Counted from the stretch's first letter, positions 25,582-36,591 are shown. The stretch is 41,653 nt of DNA from Robiginitomaculum sp. (GCA_016763185.1 JAESUG010000167.1:1-41653); one strand, 5' to 3'. The notes: generated by a model from the sequence alone, not told the origin. Made by a program: numbers and translations.

Positions 25582-26495
25582 TTGCTAGGGGCAGCTACCG
25601 GCTGGCGCAACGCCCAAATGATCAGCCCTAAGCCGATCATCCACATCGGGGCCGAATACACCATGCCACGGGTCAAGCCAAAAATCAGCTCGGCATCTGG
25701 TTCACGCACATTTTCCACCAAGGTACGAAACACCCCATAGCCCAGCAAAAAGATACCGGCGGTCAGACCAGGCCGAGCCAAGGAACGAAACCAATGGGTA
25801 GCCAGACGTAAGATAACCCACAACACCAAACCCTCTAAAATCGCTTCGTATAACGGACTGGGGTGGCGCAAAATGGTTCCACCGCTGGGGTCGCACGGAA
25901 ATGTCATCGCCAACGGGCCGTCCCATGCCCGGCCATATAACTCGCCATTGATGAAATTAGCCAAGCGAACTAAGCCAATTCCGATGGGGGCGACCGGGGC
26001 CACAGCATCGGCCAAGCGCAGCAAGGGCAATTTGGCCCGCACTGCCACAAACACAACGGCCAAGCTCACCCCAAGCATGCCGCCATGAAACGACATGCCG
26101 CCATCCCAGGTGCGAAGTACGGACAATGGTGTAGCAAACATCATCGGGTCATACAGGGCCACATAGCCCAACCGACCGCCAATGATCACGCCCAATGTGG
26201 CATAAAATAACATGTCCTCGGTGATGGATGGGGCAATTGGCGAGCGCGCTACTTGCCCCTTTGCGCCCCATAATTGATGGTTTTTAATCAATCGGTGGAA
26301 ATACATGGCCCCAAAGATCAATCCCATTAAAAATCCCAGCGAATACCAGCGTAAGGATATCGGTCCCCAAATATGAAAGATCACCGGATCAAACCCGGCC
26401 ACGGGCGAGCAGCTTTCGATCACGGCTTGTCCGGCGCTGATGAGGTTTAAAATTATCATGGATGATCCATTGCGAAGTTTGCTAATCTTGTCCAT
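25578..26495 (-). CDS. lgt: Prolipoprotein diacylglyceryl transferase
   Basis: GPISLRWYSLGFLMGL, GGRLGYV, MSFHGGMLGV, RLANFINGELYGR, HPSPLYEAILEG. Start could instead be the ATG at 26459. Confidence 0.93.
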   Translation of the reverse strand: MDKISKLRNGSSMIILNLISAGQAVIESCSPVAGFDPVIFHIWGPISLRWYSLGFLMGLIFGAMYFHRLIKNHQLWGAKGQVARSPIAPSITEDMLFYATLGVIIGGRLGYVALYDPMMFATPLSVLRTWDGGMSFHGGMLGVSLAVVFVAVRAKLPLLRLADAVAPVAPIGIGLVRLANFINGELYGRAWDGPLAMTFPCDPSGGTILRHPSPLYEAILEGLVLWVILRLATHWFRSLARPGLTAGIFLLGYGVFRTLVENVREPDAELIFGLTRGMVYSAPMWMIGLGLIIWALRQPVAAPSK

Positions 26496-26532
26496 AACCT
26501 ATTTCGCAATTGCAGAATAGCCGAGAACCACA

Positions 26533-26799
26533 ATGCAGACAAAAAATCCGATATTTGATGATTTGGCACAGATCATGACCGGTGCCGCTGGCGCTGTTGC
26601 CAGCGCCGGCGAAGAAGTACGCGGGTTGGCCCGCTCTCGAATGGACCGCTTCATCGTTGAAATGGATCTGGTCAGTCGTGATGAGTTCGAACTGGTCAAA
26701 GAAATGGCAGTCCAAGCTTTGGCCGAAAACAAAGCATTGCGAGCCGAGCTAAAGACCTTGAAACTCACGAAATCTCGCAAATCTAGTGGTGTGAAATAG
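26533..26799 (+). CDS. UbiK-like accessory factor (BMFP domain, COG2960)
   Basis: NPIFDDLAQIMTGAAG...EVRGLARSRMDRFIVEMDLVSRDEFELVKEMAVQALAENKALRAEL; coiled-coil BMFP pattern. Confidence 0.78.
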   Translation: MQTKNPIFDDLAQIMTGAAGAVASAGEEVRGLARSRMDRFIVEMDLVSRDEFELVKEMAVQALAENKALRAELKTLKLTKSRKSSGVK

Positions 26800-26914
26800 A
26801 CACGCTTTTGCAACATTTACTTGTCTTCATCGGATTTGATTGGATGGACAAGTGCCGCAAGGCTATTGCAGAAGAACAAAAAATAAATATCAATCAATTG
26901 GCTGGGAGCCAGGT

Positions 26915-27415
26915 TTGAAAACTGATTTTGAAATGACCGCAACTTATGATGATCCGCTTGATGAAGTAGAACAATTCTTGGTTGACGAGCAAATTTTATT
27001 TGAACGACCCAGCGAGTTTGAAATTCAGTTTTCGATCGCTGGAACTTGGTGCGATTATCCGCTATGGTTTCGTTGGCTGCCCAATCCTAGCCTGTTACAG
27101 ATTGAGCTAGGTATCGAAGCCAAAGTACCGCAAAATCGACATTTAGACGTTGCCGATTTAATCATTCAGATCAATGAACGGTTATTGATCGGTCATTTTG
27201 ACATGTGGAAAACCGATCGGACATTGGTATTTCGCCATGGCCAAATCTTGTCCTCTGGACAAGCTCCGTCCGAAACACTGGCCAAGCAAATGAGCCGCGC
27301 CGCAACCGATGCCGCTGAAGTTTTGGTACCGGCTTTGAATTTTTTATTATGGAGCGAAAAAACCGCGGCGCAATCAGTCGAAGCCGCCATGTTTGAAACC
27401 TTAGGGGAAGCTTGA
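26915..27415 (+). CDS. YbjN domain-containing protein
   Basis: MTATYDDPLDEVEQFL...FSIAGTWCDYPLWFRWLPNPSLLQIELGIEAKVPQNR. Start uncertain: TTG 26915 with gggagccagg upstream, or ATG 26933. Confidence 0.78.
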   Translation: MKTDFEMTATYDDPLDEVEQFLVDEQILFERPSEFEIQFSIAGTWCDYPLWFRWLPNPSLLQIELGIEAKVPQNRHLDVADLIIQINERLLIGHFDMWKTDRTLVFRHGQILSSGQAPSETLAKQMSRAATDAAEVLVPALNFLLWSEKTAAQSVEAAMFETLGEA

Positions 27416-28245
27416 TGCTCAGAAAACCTCGCACAGCTTTGATCGGCGCTGGACGTATGGGCGCGGCGTTATTACGCGGATGGGGTGCGGTTCATAGCTT
27501 TGAGCCAGCAGGTTCAGTATTGGTAGTTGATCCAAACTTGTCCGAAAAGGTCGAAGACTTGGTCAAACAAAATAGCGCGCGCTCAAGCGCGACAACCGAC
27601 AAAGACATGTTAGCCAAGCTCGAAACCTTAGTCTTGGCGATAAAGCCGCAGAAATTTGAAGAGATTGCCCAAACCCTAGCACCGATCTTGCCCAAAAAAG
27701 TGCTGATCATCTCGGTCATCGCTGGGGTGTCATTACAGCGGATCGAGCATTATTTTGGACCCGGTCCCCATGTTCGCGCCATGCCAAACACGGCTGCCGA
27801 AGTTGGCAAATCCATTAGCGTGATCTGTGCCAATAAACACGTATCAACCGCCCATACCCAGCGCGTATTCGAATTATTAGAAGCCGTTGGCCAAGTTGAG
27901 CAACTGGATGATGAGCGTTTAATGGATGTTGTCACTGCGGTTTCTGGCTCTGGGCTGGCTTATTTTTTCTTGCTGGTAGAAGTATTAGCCGCCGCCGGTC
28001 AAGCCGAAGGCCTGCCCAAAGACTTGGCGCAAAAACTAGCCAAAGAAACCTTAGTTGGCTCCGGCGCTTTGATGGACCAGCTGGATCAATCACCGGCTGA
28101 TTTACGCTCTGGCGTCACCTCGCCGGGCGGGACAACCGCCGCCGCTTTGGATGTAATGATGGGCAATGGCGCGTTTGCTGAAATGATGCGAAATGCGGTT
28201 TCGGCGGCTACCCGCCGAGGTGGACAATTGCGTAATGTGAGCTGA
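27415..28245 (+). CDS. proC: Pyrroline-5-carboxylate reductase
   Basis: ALIGAGRMGAALLRGW; VIAGVSLQRIEHYFG...VRAMPNTAAEVGKSISV; VSGSGLAYFFLLVEVL; LRSGVTSPGGTTAAALDVM. Confidence 0.94.
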   Translation: MLRKPRTALIGAGRMGAALLRGWGAVHSFEPAGSVLVVDPNLSEKVEDLVKQNSARSSATTDKDMLAKLETLVLAIKPQKFEEIAQTLAPILPKKVLIISVIAGVSLQRIEHYFGPGPHVRAMPNTAAEVGKSISVICANKHVSTAHTQRVFELLEAVGQVEQLDDERLMDVVTAVSGSGLAYFFLLVEVLAAAGQAEGLPKDLAQKLAKETLVGSGALMDQLDQSPADLRSGVTSPGGTTAAALDVMMGNGAFAEMMRNAVSAATRRGGQLRNVS

Positions 28246-29601
28246 TCACACCCAAACTGGTAAAACCAGCTCGACGCGCAAGCCACCGTGTTCGGAACGC
28301 GAAAAATGTATTTCGCCGCCATGGGCGCGCACCGCATCTCTGGCAATGGCCAAGCCGAGGCCAACGCCTTCGGTGTTTAAGTTTCTGGCCTCATCAAGCC
28401 GATTAAACGGACGAAAAGCATCCTCAAACTCGGCTTCATCAATCCCTGGGCCATCATCCTCAATATAAATCTTGGCCAATTCGGAGGATTTTACGCCCGA
28501 TACCCACACATGGCTGGCATAGCGAACCGCGTTCTCCAGCAAATTGGTAATGCAACGCTCAATGCTTTGCGCCCGCACAACCACCGTTAGCTCGCTGGGT
28601 AGTGCGACATTAGATAATCGGTTGGCCGGGACCATTTTTTTAGCCAATTTGGCCACTAAACTCGATAGATCAACTTGTACTGGTTCTGCTATCGCATCGC
28701 CTCTGGCAAAATCAAGATAGCCTTCGAGCATGGCCTGCATTTGATTTAAGTCCTCACGAGCGGCCTCGACATCGGGGGTTTGTTCCATCATCGCGAATTG
28801 TAATTTCAGCCGGGTCAACGGCGTTCGCAAATCATGGCTAACCCCGGCCAGCATTTCGGTTCGTTGGCTAACAAAGCGTGAAATACGCCGTTGCATTTCA
28901 ATAAAGGCTTCGGAGGCCTGGCGAACTTCAAGAGCCCCGGAGGGCTTAAAGCCTGGATTGTCTTGGCCTTTGCCCAAACGTTCAGCCGCTTTGGCTAGCT
29001 TTTGAATGGGCCGCAATTGAGCGCGGGTAAACACCAATGCCACACCGGTCAACAGCAAGGTTGTCCCGACCAACCAAATCACAAAAATGTTCCCCGTGGT
29101 GGCATATACCTTCTCACGCGGCGCAATAAAACGCATCACCCCTTCGTCCACCTGTACTTGGATATCAATATATGCCGGATAGCGGGTGGTATCAAACCAA
29201 AATGGCTCGGTAATTTTGCCGGCCAGCGCCCGGTGTAATGTACGGTCGAGCCGCGAATTAAACTTCAGATGGCTGGACGTTGGCAGTAAATCACCGGCCA
29301 ATAAAGCAACGCTTAAATCCATTTTCTCAAAGGCCAAAGCCGACACCCGATGCAGCGCCTGTTGGCTGGGGTCTTCACCATATAGCTCGAGCACAATGGC
29401 AATATTGCCGACCACGCCCTCGGAAAGCGACGTGCTTACCGATTGCCAATGGCGGTCAAAAAACATGAAGACAACGGCGATCTGCATCACAACCACGGGC
29501 AATAAAATGATCAACATCGAACGCGCCAACAAGGTTTTCGGCATAAATTCGCGCAAAGATGGAAGCTTATTTCGAAGCTGTTTCCAGCTTGGGGTTTTCA
29601 T
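28246..29601 (-). CDS. EnvZ-like membrane sensor histidine kinase
   Basis: TM-periplasmic-TM-HAMP layout, AGVSHDLRTPLTRLKLQFAM H-box, TNLLENAVRYASH, GVGLGLAIARDAVRAHGGEI. Confidence 0.92.
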   Translation of the reverse strand: MKTPSWKQLRNKLPSLREFMPKTLLARSMLIILLPVVVMQIAVVFMFFDRHWQSVSTSLSEGVVGNIAIVLELYGEDPSQQALHRVSALAFEKMDLSVALLAGDLLPTSSHLKFNSRLDRTLHRALAGKITEPFWFDTTRYPAYIDIQVQVDEGVMRFIAPREKVYATTGNIFVIWLVGTTLLLTGVALVFTRAQLRPIQKLAKAAERLGKGQDNPGFKPSGALEVRQASEAFIEMQRRISRFVSQRTEMLAGVSHDLRTPLTRLKLQFAMMEQTPDVEAAREDLNQMQAMLEGYLDFARGDAIAEPVQVDLSSLVAKLAKKMVPANRLSNVALPSELTVVVRAQSIERCITNLLENAVRYASHVWVSGVKSSELAKIYIEDDGPGIDEAEFEDAFRPFNRLDEARNLNTEGVGLGLAIARDAVRAHGGEIHFSRSEHGGLRVELVLPVWV

Positions 29602-30317
29602 GAAGAGCTGTCTTGGTCTGTGGCAAACTCAGGCCGCGCCAACAACCGATACCCGGCACCGCGAATGGTTTGTAAAAACCGTGGGTTTTTCGGGTTCTCT
29701 TCAATTTTACGGCGTAACCGCGCCATTTGTACATCTACGGAGCGCTCTGCCGCATCCGTATCGCGTGACAAACTAAGGCGCGACACCGCCTCGCCGGGGG
29801 TTTTGGCCAAGGCCCGTAATAAATTAGCTTCGCTATCGGTTAAGGCGATGCGGCCATTTGCACCGTCCAAACCACCGGTAGCTGGATTAAAGCGCCAATC
29901 GCCAAACACCAATATAGAGCCGTCTAATTCGACGCGCATGGAGCGGCGTAATATCGCTTGCACCCGCAATACCAGCTCTTCGGGTTCGAACGGTTTGGAC
30001 AAATAATCATCGGCGCCAACGCGCAGACCCGCAATGCGTTCCTCGGCCTCGCCCCGTGCGGTCAGCAGTAAAATCGGTACATTGTTCTTCTCGCGCAAAC
30101 TGTTGGTTAGATCCAACCCGCTTTCGCCGGGCATCATGATATCTAATATCAACAGATCAAAGCTGAGGGTTTTCATCAGTTTTCGCGCTTTGGTCGCATC
30201 CGCCGCCGTCGATACACGAAAGCCTTGTTGGGTTAGATATTTCTTCAAAAGATTGCGAATACGATCATCATCATCAACAACCAGCAAATGGGTTTCCGGA
30301 TCGGGGGGTCTGCTCAT
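29598..30317 (-). CDS. OmpR-family response regulator
   Basis: LLVVDDDDRIRNLLKKYL, LLILDIMMPGESGLDL, LSKPFEPEELVLRVQAILRR, winged-helix C-terminus VDVQMARLRRKIEENPKNPRFLQTIRGAGYRL. ATG overlaps the kinase gene by 4 nt at the stop. Confidence 0.93.
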   Translation of the reverse strand: MSRPPDPETHLLVVDDDDRIRNLLKKYLTQQGFRVSTAADATKARKLMKTLSFDLLILDIMMPGESGLDLTNSLREKNNVPILLLTARGEAEERIAGLRVGADDYLSKPFEPEELVLRVQAILRRSMRVELDGSILVFGDWRFNPATGGLDGANGRIALTDSEANLLRALAKTPGEAVSRLSLSRDTDAAERSVDVQMARLRRKIEENPKNPRFLQTIRGAGYRLLARPEFATDQDSSS

Positions 30318-30424
30318 AACTTGACAACTCCAGGCTAGCGAACGACAAGGTGCGCCCGTAAAACTAACAAGCCCCGCCCCGTTTTGCAAAGAACATAAGG
30401 GTAAAGAGGGCAGAAAGATGCATC

Positions 30425-31306
30425 ATGACCAAAAACCCACGCCCTTTCACCCAAAATGATGGCGATATATGGTTAAATGGCAACTTTGTCCCGGTAGCCG
30501 AGGCCAATATTCCATTATTATCACACGGCCTGCATTATGGATCGACCGTTTTTGAGGGTGAACGCGCCTATGATGGCAAAATTTTCAAATCAGACCAACA
30601 CACAAGACGGCTCATGAGATCGTGTAATTTGTTGGGGTTTGATCTACCGTTTTCGTTTGAAGAATTTGAACAAGCCAAACGGGAGGCACTGGCACGCTCT
30701 GGTTTGAGCGAGGCATATTTTCGAGCGATTGCATGGAAAGGCAGTGGCGCATTAGGGGTTGGCTCAAGCAATAATCGGGCCAATGCCGCCATCGCATTAT
30801 GGCCGATGGATCCGTATTTTAGCGAAAATGCTGCGGGCATTCGCCTCGACATTGCCACTTGGCGTAGGCCACCTTCCGTCTGCGCACCGGTAAAGGCAAA
30901 AGCTGCCGGACTTTATGCCATTTGTACCCTGTCAAAGGATGCGAGCAAGGAAAATGGGTTCGATGATGCGTTGATGCTTGATATAGAGGGGCGGGTTTCT
31001 GAATGTACCGGCGCCCATATTTTCTTTGCCCGCGACGGGGCGCTGTTCACCCCCAAAGCCGACTTTATGATCGACGGCATTACCCGCGCCACCGTAATGG
31101 AAATTGCCCAACATCGACAGATCAAAGTTACCGAACAAACTATTCAGCCAGACGAGATCGCAAATTTCACCGAATGTTTTATTGTTGGTTCCGCTGTCGA
31201 AGTGGTACCGGTGATGGAAATTAAAGGCACGTCTTTTGTGCCGGGTGAACTTACCCGCGCCATTGTTGATGACTATCAGGCCATGGTCCATGGCCGATTG
31301 TTTTAA
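30425..31306 (+). CDS. ilvE: Class IV PLP-dependent aminotransferase, branched-chain aminotransferase-like
   Basis: GDIWLNGNFVPVAEANIPLLSHGLHYGSTVFEGERAY, AGLYAICTLSKDASKENGFDDALMLDIEGRVSECTGAHIFF. Confidence 0.88.
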   Translation: MTKNPRPFTQNDGDIWLNGNFVPVAEANIPLLSHGLHYGSTVFEGERAYDGKIFKSDQHTRRLMRSCNLLGFDLPFSFEEFEQAKREALARSGLSEAYFRAIAWKGSGALGVGSSNNRANAAIALWPMDPYFSENAAGIRLDIATWRRPPSVCAPVKAKAAGLYAICTLSKDASKENGFDDALMLDIEGRVSECTGAHIFFARDGALFTPKADFMIDGITRATVMEIAQHRQIKVTEQTIQPDEIANFTECFIVGSAVEVVPVMEIKGTSFVPGELTRAIVDDYQAMVHGRLF

Positions 31307-31308
31307 AA

Positions 31309-31851
31309 CTAGCTTCGCGCAAATCCATTTACATAATCGACCAGCGAATAGAGCGTCACCAACACCGCCACTGCCACCAGCCAAAACGCCCATGGGCCGC
31401 CAATTCCCAGCGCAAACAACACCAATACAGCGATTTGGGCCACCCCTTGCACCACGGCTTTGACCTTGCCGGACCATCTAGCCCCAATGCTAACCCCACG
31501 TCCCGCCGCCGCAATACGGGCATAAGAAACAATAATATCGCGAAACACAAACGGCAGCACCATCCATAACGGGATCCACCCAGCTGCTGCAAACCCCAAA
31601 AATACTGTGAACCGGTACAAGCTGTCACACAACGGGTCCAGCGCCGCCCCCAGTTTGGAGCTCATGCCAAATTTGCGTGCCAAAAACCCATCAGCCACAT
31701 CGGTGATCTCGCCAATAACCGCCAAAGCCACCAACGCCCACGCATAGGGCGCCGGCCCCGTGCTTAACATCCAAAATATCACCAATCCGAGGCCGACCCT
31801 AGAAACAGTTAGCACATTTGGCATGGTGACTATCGGTTCGCTCTGGCTCAT
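31309..31851 (-). CDS. CDP-alcohol phosphatidyltransferase family protein (PgsA-like)
   Basis: CAP signature D-VA-DG-FL-AR-KFGMSSKL-G-AAL-D-PLC-D intact; multiple TM segments. Confidence 0.88.
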   Translation of the reverse strand: MSQSEPIVTMPNVLTVSRVGLGLVIFWMLSTGPAPYAWALVALAVIGEITDVADGFLARKFGMSSKLGAALDPLCDSLYRFTVFLGFAAAGWIPLWMVLPFVFRDIIVSYARIAAAGRGVSIGARWSGKVKAVVQGVAQIAVLVLFALGIGGPWAFWLVAVAVLVTLYSLVDYVNGFARS

Positions 31852-32648
31852 TTTTGTGATTCATTATTCTGCAAAATCCGGTTGGCAACCTCCATAAACC
31901 CATCGGCGCCATCGCCGACGGTAACATATTTGGGCAGCTCGCCCGGCTTCATGGCATAGCGGGTGACGCTGTGAACGCCAATAGACATTTCAAAACGGCC
32001 AAACATCGGCGCGTCATTCGGCGAATCACCCGTATAAATGGTTTGGGCTTGAACTTGGTCGACCTGCAGCCCGTATTCATCGGTCAAAACCCGCTCGAAC
32101 ATTGAAAGCTTGTCATAATTTCCGATCCACGCATTGACGTGAATGGAGCTTACTTTGGCCGTTGCACCTTGGGCTTCAAACTTTTCGCGAATTTGCTCGG
32201 CAATGGATAAGGGAAGCTTTGCTACGTCCTCGGCAAAATCCACGGCCACATCCGTGGCCCGCCATGGATTATCTTGGGCCAAAGCGCTGCCTGGAAATTC
32301 GGTGATAATCTGCTCGGCCATTTTTTGTAATTTAACTAAATTCGCCTGCCGCACAGCCGCATCATCGACCCAAACCCGTTTTATCTGGCCAGATGTCGGG
32401 CGAAAATAGAAACTACCATTTTCACCCACCACAATATCAACCGGAAAAAACCGCGCGATCATATCGCACCAACCTGCCGGACGACCGGTGATCAAAATCA
32501 CCGCAACACCCTTGGCGCGCAAAGCTTCTAATGCCACATAAACTGGCGCAGGCCAAACCCCGTCCAAGGTCAAGGTGTCGTCGATATCAGACACCAAAAA
32601 GCGCACATCGCGCAATTGGTTATCGCCAAGCTCGGAAAAGCGCTTCAC
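31848..32648 (-). CDS. HAD-superfamily (IIB-like) hydrolase
   Basis: Motif I FLVSDIDDTLTLDG, motif II VILITGRPAGW, cap region, motif IV-like YTGDSPNDAPMF; start of the PgsA-like gene overlaps its stop by 4 nt. Confidence 0.85.
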   Translation of the reverse strand: MKRFSELGDNQLRDVRFLVSDIDDTLTLDGVWPAPVYVALEALRAKGVAVILITGRPAGWCDMIARFFPVDIVVGENGSFYFRPTSGQIKRVWVDDAAVRQANLVKLQKMAEQIITEFPGSALAQDNPWRATDVAVDFAEDVAKLPLSIAEQIREKFEAQGATAKVSSIHVNAWIGNYDKLSMFERVLTDEYGLQVDQVQAQTIYTGDSPNDAPMFGRFEMSIGVHSVTRYAMKPGELPKYVTVGDGADGFMEVANRILQNNESQK

Positions 32649-32669
32649 GAGGCGTGGGTCATTTCGTCA

Positions 32670-34523
32670 CTATTGCTCATGGAACCAGTCATAAATCGTC
32701 CGCGCTGTTTGTTTCGACAATCCTTTTACGGCCTCCAGATCAGCAAGGGAAGCACCAGAGGCTTGTTTGGCCGAACCAAAATGCGCCAATAGTGCTTTTT
32801 TGCGAAGGGGTCCAACCCCAGGAATACCATCCAATACACTGCGCACCAAGGCACCGGCTCGTTTTTGGCGATGCACACCAATGGCATAGCGGTGCGCTTC
32901 GTCGCGCAATTGTTGCAAGAAATAAAGCACCGGATCATTGTGCGGCAAACGAAACGGTGGCTTGCCGGGCACAAAGAACTGTTCACGGCCCGCATCGCGG
33001 TCGGCACCTTTGGCAATCCCTACCAGATTGATCTTCCCCTGTAGCCCCAAACCCTCCAACACCTGTATGGCTGCTGATAGCTGCGCCGCACCACCGTCGA
33101 GGATCACCAGATCGGGCACATTTGCAGTACCCGCTTCCATTTCAAGCGCCAATCGGGAAAACCTGCGGGTCAACACTTCTTGCATCATCCCAAAATCATC
33201 GCCGGGGTTTAGGGCTTGATTTTTGATGTTAAACTTGCGGTATTGCGCTTTTTCAAAGCCTTCTGGTCCTGCGACAATCATTGCACCTACTGCATGGGTG
33301 CCTGAAATATGAGAGTTGTCATAGGTTTCAATACGGACCGGCAGTGCCGGCAGATCAAACAGCTCTTGCACACCGGTCATTTGCCGAGCGCGACTGGCAC
33401 TGGCCGCCAAGCGCCGCTCCAAGGCGTTCTTGGCGTTCACACAGGCATTTTGCACCAATTTGGCTTTTTCACCTTGTTTGGGCCGGACAATTTTTACATT
33501 GCGCCCGGCCCGCACCGACAAAGCCTCGGCCAGCAATGCATTGCCCGGCACGTCCAAATTGACCAACACCAAGCCGGGCGGGGTTTTGTTTTCATAAAAC
33601 TGCCCCAAAAATGCTTCCAAAATATCCTCAGCGCTGGCATCGGTATCATGGCGTGGGAAAAATGCACGCTCGCCCCAGTTCTGTCCGGCGCGAAAGAAAA
33701 ACACGCGAACACAGCTAATGCCGCTTATGATCTCAATGGCGATAATATCAGCATTTGTTATGTGCAGTGGGTTGACATTTTGATTGGCGGTAATGGTCGC
33801 CAAAGCGCGAATTCGATCGCGCAAATCGCCGGCTTTTTCATAGTCATGCGCCTCGGCAGCTTCGGCCATATCTTGGTTCAATTTTTCATTTAATTTCGAG
33901 GATTTTCCGCGCAAGAAATCACTGGCTTGGGCGACCAGTTGCGCATAATCCTCCGGCAAAATCTCTTGGGTACAAGGCGCCGCACAGCGTTTAATTTGAA
34001 ACTGCATACAAGGACGAGTGCGGCTTTCAAACATGCTGTCCGTACAGTTTCGCAGCAAAAACGCCTTTTGCAACGTATCCAGCGTCCGACGTACCGCACC
34101 CGCACTGGCGAACGGTCCAAAATACTCGCCTCGTTGTTTTCGTCGCCCGCGATGGGTCAAAATTTGCGGAACCGGATGGTCTTTGCGGATCAAGATATGC
34201 AAAAAGGACTTATCATCGCGCAGTAAAATATTATAGCGCGGTTTTAGACGCTTGATTAAATTGCACTCCAACAACAAAGCCTCAGTTTCGGTTTCGGTTA
34301 GGATAAATTCCATCTGGTGAGTGGCACTGATCACCCGCTGGATCCGCCGGGGATGCCCGTCCAATTTCGTATAGGCTTTGACCCGCTGTTTTAGCTGTTT
34401 GGCCTTGCCAACATATAACAGATCACCAGCCTCACCCAGCATCCGGTACACCCCCGGCGTGTTGGGCAATTGCCGAACATGGGCCGCGATCAACGCCATA
34501 CCGGTTTTTGTCGATGATTCCAT
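32670..34523 (-). CDS. uvrC: Excinuclease ABC subunit UvrC
   Basis: GIY-YIG domain NTPGVYRMLGEAGDLLYVGKAKQLKQRVKAYT; UvrC C-terminal DILDGGAAQLSAA, HxH fold IPGVGPLRKKALLAHFGS. Alternative ATG at 34559. Confidence 0.95.
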   Translation of the reverse strand: MESSTKTGMALIAAHVRQLPNTPGVYRMLGEAGDLLYVGKAKQLKQRVKAYTKLDGHPRRIQRVISATHQMEFILTETETEALLLECNLIKRLKPRYNILLRDDKSFLHILIRKDHPVPQILTHRGRRKQRGEYFGPFASAGAVRRTLDTLQKAFLLRNCTDSMFESRTRPCMQFQIKRCAAPCTQEILPEDYAQLVAQASDFLRGKSSKLNEKLNQDMAEAAEAHDYEKAGDLRDRIRALATITANQNVNPLHITNADIIAIEIISGISCVRVFFFRAGQNWGERAFFPRHDTDASAEDILEAFLGQFYENKTPPGLVLVNLDVPGNALLAEALSVRAGRNVKIVRPKQGEKAKLVQNACVNAKNALERRLAASASRARQMTGVQELFDLPALPVRIETYDNSHISGTHAVGAMIVAGPEGFEKAQYRKFNIKNQALNPGDDFGMMQEVLTRRFSRLALEMEAGTANVPDLVILDGGAAQLSAAIQVLEGLGLQGKINLVGIAKGADRDAGREQFFVPGKPPFRLPHNDPVLYFLQQLRDEAHRYAIGVHRQKRAGALVRSVLDGIPGVGPLRKKALLAHFGSAKQASGASLADLEAVKGLSKQTARTIYDWFHEQ

Positions 34524-34665
34524 GACCCAAACAATACGGTCTGCCCGCAGCAATGTCATCTCTCTACAGATGATGCACTTGTGCTCATTTGCTGAAGTTT
34601 GCGCTTATTTAACTTTTTTTGTTCATGATAGTCATTCTAAACTTTGAAAATTGGTGGAGTAGCTT

Positions 34666-36588
34666 ATGTCCCCATTACGCCTAAAAGAGCTGTCTATTTT
34701 CAAGTCGCGAACTTCGTTAGTTCTACTGGCGGTGATCATGACCGTCGGTATGGTGATCGTATTGGGGACGACTTTGCGCGGCAGTGCGGTGCGGATTTCA
34801 GCAGCAGCAGAAAAAACTTCCGGGCTGGAACAAAACCGCGGCGATCTTATTGCAACCAAGCGTGAACTTAGTTATGTGCTCTCCTTGGCCAGAGAAAGCG
34901 GTGATCGGCGCTGGGAAACTCGCTATCGAACATTATCGGCACAATTAAACGGCCAAATGCAAACCACGCGCAAGGTGACACAATTTAACACCATCGGCAA
35001 GGTAACCGACCAAGCGCAACTCGCACGCGATGCCATGATCCCGTTTGAAGAAAAAGCCTTTGAATATATCCAGCGCGGTGATAAAAATCGTGCGGCGCAG
35101 ATCATTAGTGATCCAGCCTATAATTTAGCGGCCAGCCAATTTGATTACGCCCTAAATGCAAAAATAATTCAGGCCCGTGCCGATCTGATTGCCGAGCGCG
35201 AAGATGCCTTAGCAACATCCAACATCGCCATGTCCGGTGCAGTGGTGGCATTATTGGTGTTGTCGTTGATCTGGTATATGATTTTGCGTGACGCACAAAA
35301 GCGCGGGCGGGCTTTGGCCTCAGCGCAAGCGGAGTTATTGTCCTATCGAGATGAACTAGAAGACCGGGTTCGCAAACGCACCGACGATCTTCGATTGTCC
35401 AAAGAAAAAGCTGAAAGCGCCAACAAAGCCAAATCCGAATTTCTGGCGGTTATGAGCCATGAGATCAGAACACCCCTAAACGGAGTGATGGGCATGTCGA
35501 CGGCGCTGGGTGCGACAAATTTGGACACAGAGCAAACCGATATGTTAGGGACCATTCAACGCTCTGGACAAGCTTTGCTGACGATTTTGAACGACGTGCT
35601 TGATTTATCAAAAATTGAAGCTGGCGAGTTTCGTTTGGCCCAAGAGGCGTTCGGGATTGAGGATGTAATTGCACCAGTACGCGAATTATTTTCACAGATG
35701 GCGAGCGAAAAATCACTGAGCTTGGATGTGAATTGCACCATTGCAAAAGATAGCCGCTTTGAAAGTGATCCAGCGCGCCTGCGCCAGATCTTGAGTAACC
35801 TGGTCAGCAATGCGCTAAAGTTTACCGAAACCGGTTCCGTCAAAATCATCGCCGCCGAACAGGTGGATGGGGATGGCAATCATGTCCTGTCGTTCAATGT
35901 CATCGACACGGGTATTGGTATTCCGGCGGCAGCGCAACAAACGCTGTTCGACAAATTCACCCAAGTCGACAGCTCTTTAAGCAGATCTCATGAAGGCACT
36001 GGATTGGGCTTGGCCATTTGCCTGCAATTGTCCGAACAAATGGGTGGCGACATCAGCGTCACAAGTACACCTGGCACTGGCTCAAACTTCTCTTATTGTA
36101 TTCCCGTAATTCGTCTCGAAGATGAAGTTGCGCCCATTTTAACAACTGCAACACTACAAGCAGAAAAACAAGTAAGCGGCACTCGTATTTTGATCGCCGA
36201 GGACAATCAAACCAATCGGATGGTAATCAAAGCCATCTTGGCACCGTTAAATGCCGAACTGGTGTTTGCCGAAGATGGCGCCCAAGCCGTAGATATCTGG
36301 AAATCCAGTACATTTGATTTGGTGTTGATGGATATTCAAATGCCCAATATGAACGGTGTCGATGCCACCCGCGCCATTCGCGGACTTGAACGGTCTGAAA
36401 ACCGGTTAAAAACACCGATTGTCGCGGTTACCGCCAATGCCATGCCGCACCAGCGCAAAGAATATTTGGCCGCGGGTATGGACGATCATGTGGCCAAACC
36501 TATCCAACCCAAATTGCTCTATGATGCCATGAAACAAGCCATGGCCGCCAATACCAATGCCAAAGACGAACAGCAAAACACGGCATAA
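34666..36588 (+). CDS. Hybrid sensor histidine kinase/response regulator
   Basis: Two TM helices with periplasmic helical domain, [66 protein letters not shown]...[14 protein letters not shown]. Confidence 0.93.
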   Translation: MSPLRLKELSIFKSRTSLVLLAVIMTVGMVIVLGTTLRGSAVRISAAAEKTSGLEQNRGDLIATKRELSYVLSLARESGDRRWETRYRTLSAQLNGQMQTTRKVTQFNTIGKVTDQAQLARDAMIPFEEKAFEYIQRGDKNRAAQIISDPAYNLAASQFDYALNAKIIQARADLIAEREDALATSNIAMSGAVVALLVLSLIWYMILRDAQKRGRALASAQAELLSYRDELEDRVRKRTDDLRLSKEKAESANKAKSEFLAVMSHEIRTPLNGVMGMSTALGATNLDTEQTDMLGTIQRSGQALLTILNDVLDLSKIEAGEFRLAQEAFGIEDVIAPVRELFSQMASEKSLSLDVNCTIAKDSRFESDPARLRQILSNLVSNALKFTETGSVKIIAAEQVDGDGNHVLSFNVIDTGIGIPAAAQQTLFDKFTQVDSSLSRSHEGTGLGLAICLQLSEQMGGDISVTSTPGTGSNFSYCIPVIRLEDEVAPILTTATLQAEKQVSGTRILIAEDNQTNRMVIKAILAPLNAELVFAEDGAQAVDIWKSSTFDLVLMDIQMPNMNGVDATRAIRGLERSENRLKTPIVAVTANAMPHQRKEYLAAGMDDHVAKPIQPKLLYDAMKQAMAANTNAKDEQQNTA

Positions 36589-36591
36589 ATT

